A DNA stretch of 5,253 nucleotides, from positions 1 to 5,253 of the forward strand of contig PBJN01000049.1 in NCBI GenBank assembly GCA_002720735.1, written 5' to 3'. The translations under genes were made by a program, and so were the position numbers. Positions 5,159 through 5,253 of this stretch are shown here, one piece after another; positions within the stretch are counted from its first letter, which is position 1, and each line of letters opens with the position of its first letter. The notes beneath the pieces were generated by a model, which worked only from the letters and a program-made list of their open reading frames with translations, did no database searches and was not told the origin of the DNA. The DNA is from Porticoccaceae bacterium. GTDB taxonomy: Bacteria > Pseudomonadota > Gammaproteobacteria > Pseudomonadales > Porticoccaceae.

Positions 5159-5253
5159 TCAAGATTCTTTTTGAGGCCCCATGCCACCGGTATCCTCTAT
5201 CCAACTATCTTGTGCATTACGCATAATTAGTAAATCATCGCGGTAATTTCCAT
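5159..5253 (-). CDS. C-terminal tail of a probable sulfatase (cut by window edge)
   Basis: Only the last 30 codons are present, read on the minus strand from 5251 to a TGA at 5159-5161. The tail contains NYRDDLLIMRNAQDSWIEDT followed by GGMGPQ. Type I sulfatases (alkaline-phosphatase fold, PF00884) commonly end with a helix of the form 'MR.ALdeWieeTgDmG' after their last strand, and this tail fits that pattern closely. The catalytic formylglycine motif (CxPSR) would lie far outside the window, so the call depends on the tail alone. If right, the gene encodes an enzyme that removes sulfate esters, often from marine polysaccharides. It faces the serine hydrolase gene tail to tail. Confidence 0.55.
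   Translation of the reverse strand, partial: GNYRDDLLIMRNAQDSWIEDTGGMGPQKES

Overview
The window looks like a stretch of a proteobacterial chromosome, most likely a marine gammaproteobacterium. This is inferred from the YhhQ-type transporter, the IS3-like transposase remnant, and several secreted hydrolases (metallophosphoesterase, beta-lactamase-fold serine hydrolase, probable sulfatase tail). No ribosomal RNA or marker gene is present to fix the taxon.

Layout: (1) 1-679, minus strand: N-terminal 226 residues of an exported calcineurin-like metallophosphoesterase that runs off the left edge. (2) 695-1075: debris of an IS3-like element, namely a transposase C-terminus on the minus strand with a stop codon, an internal deletion and a frameshift, plus a possible terminal inverted repeat lying 15 bp upstream of the metallophosphoesterase start. 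(3) 1207-1250: four degenerate tandem copies of an 11-bp AT-rich unit that end exactly at the first possible start codon of the next gene. (4) 1251-2012, plus: YhhQ-family queuosine precursor transporter, visibly more GC-rich than the genes that follow. An extended imperfect hairpin follows its stop codon. (5) 2152-2454, plus: unrecognised protein of about 100 residues. (6) 2617-3354, plus: exported protein with two copies of one unit, each bounded by a cysteine pair. (7) 3381-3725, plus: doubtful reading frame whose last 50 bases overlap the next gene. (8) 3676-5070, plus: exported serine hydrolase of the beta-lactamase/EstB fold. (9) 5159-5253, minus: last 30 residues of what looks like a sulfatase, convergent with the serine hydrolase.

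The genes do not form one obvious operon. The transporter is a housekeeping salvage gene. From 2100 onward the DNA is more AT-rich and carries unrecognised or exported proteins, so it reads as accessory DNA beside a core gene. Exported metallophosphoesterase, serine hydrolase and sulfatase would fit a cell that works on sulfated or esterified polymers outside the cytoplasm, but this is inference. I see no CRISPR array, tRNA, integron integrase or recognisable defence system. The observations most worth checking are the 11-bp repeat array, the duplicated two-cysteine exported protein, and the metallophosphoesterase with a non-canonical first metal motif.
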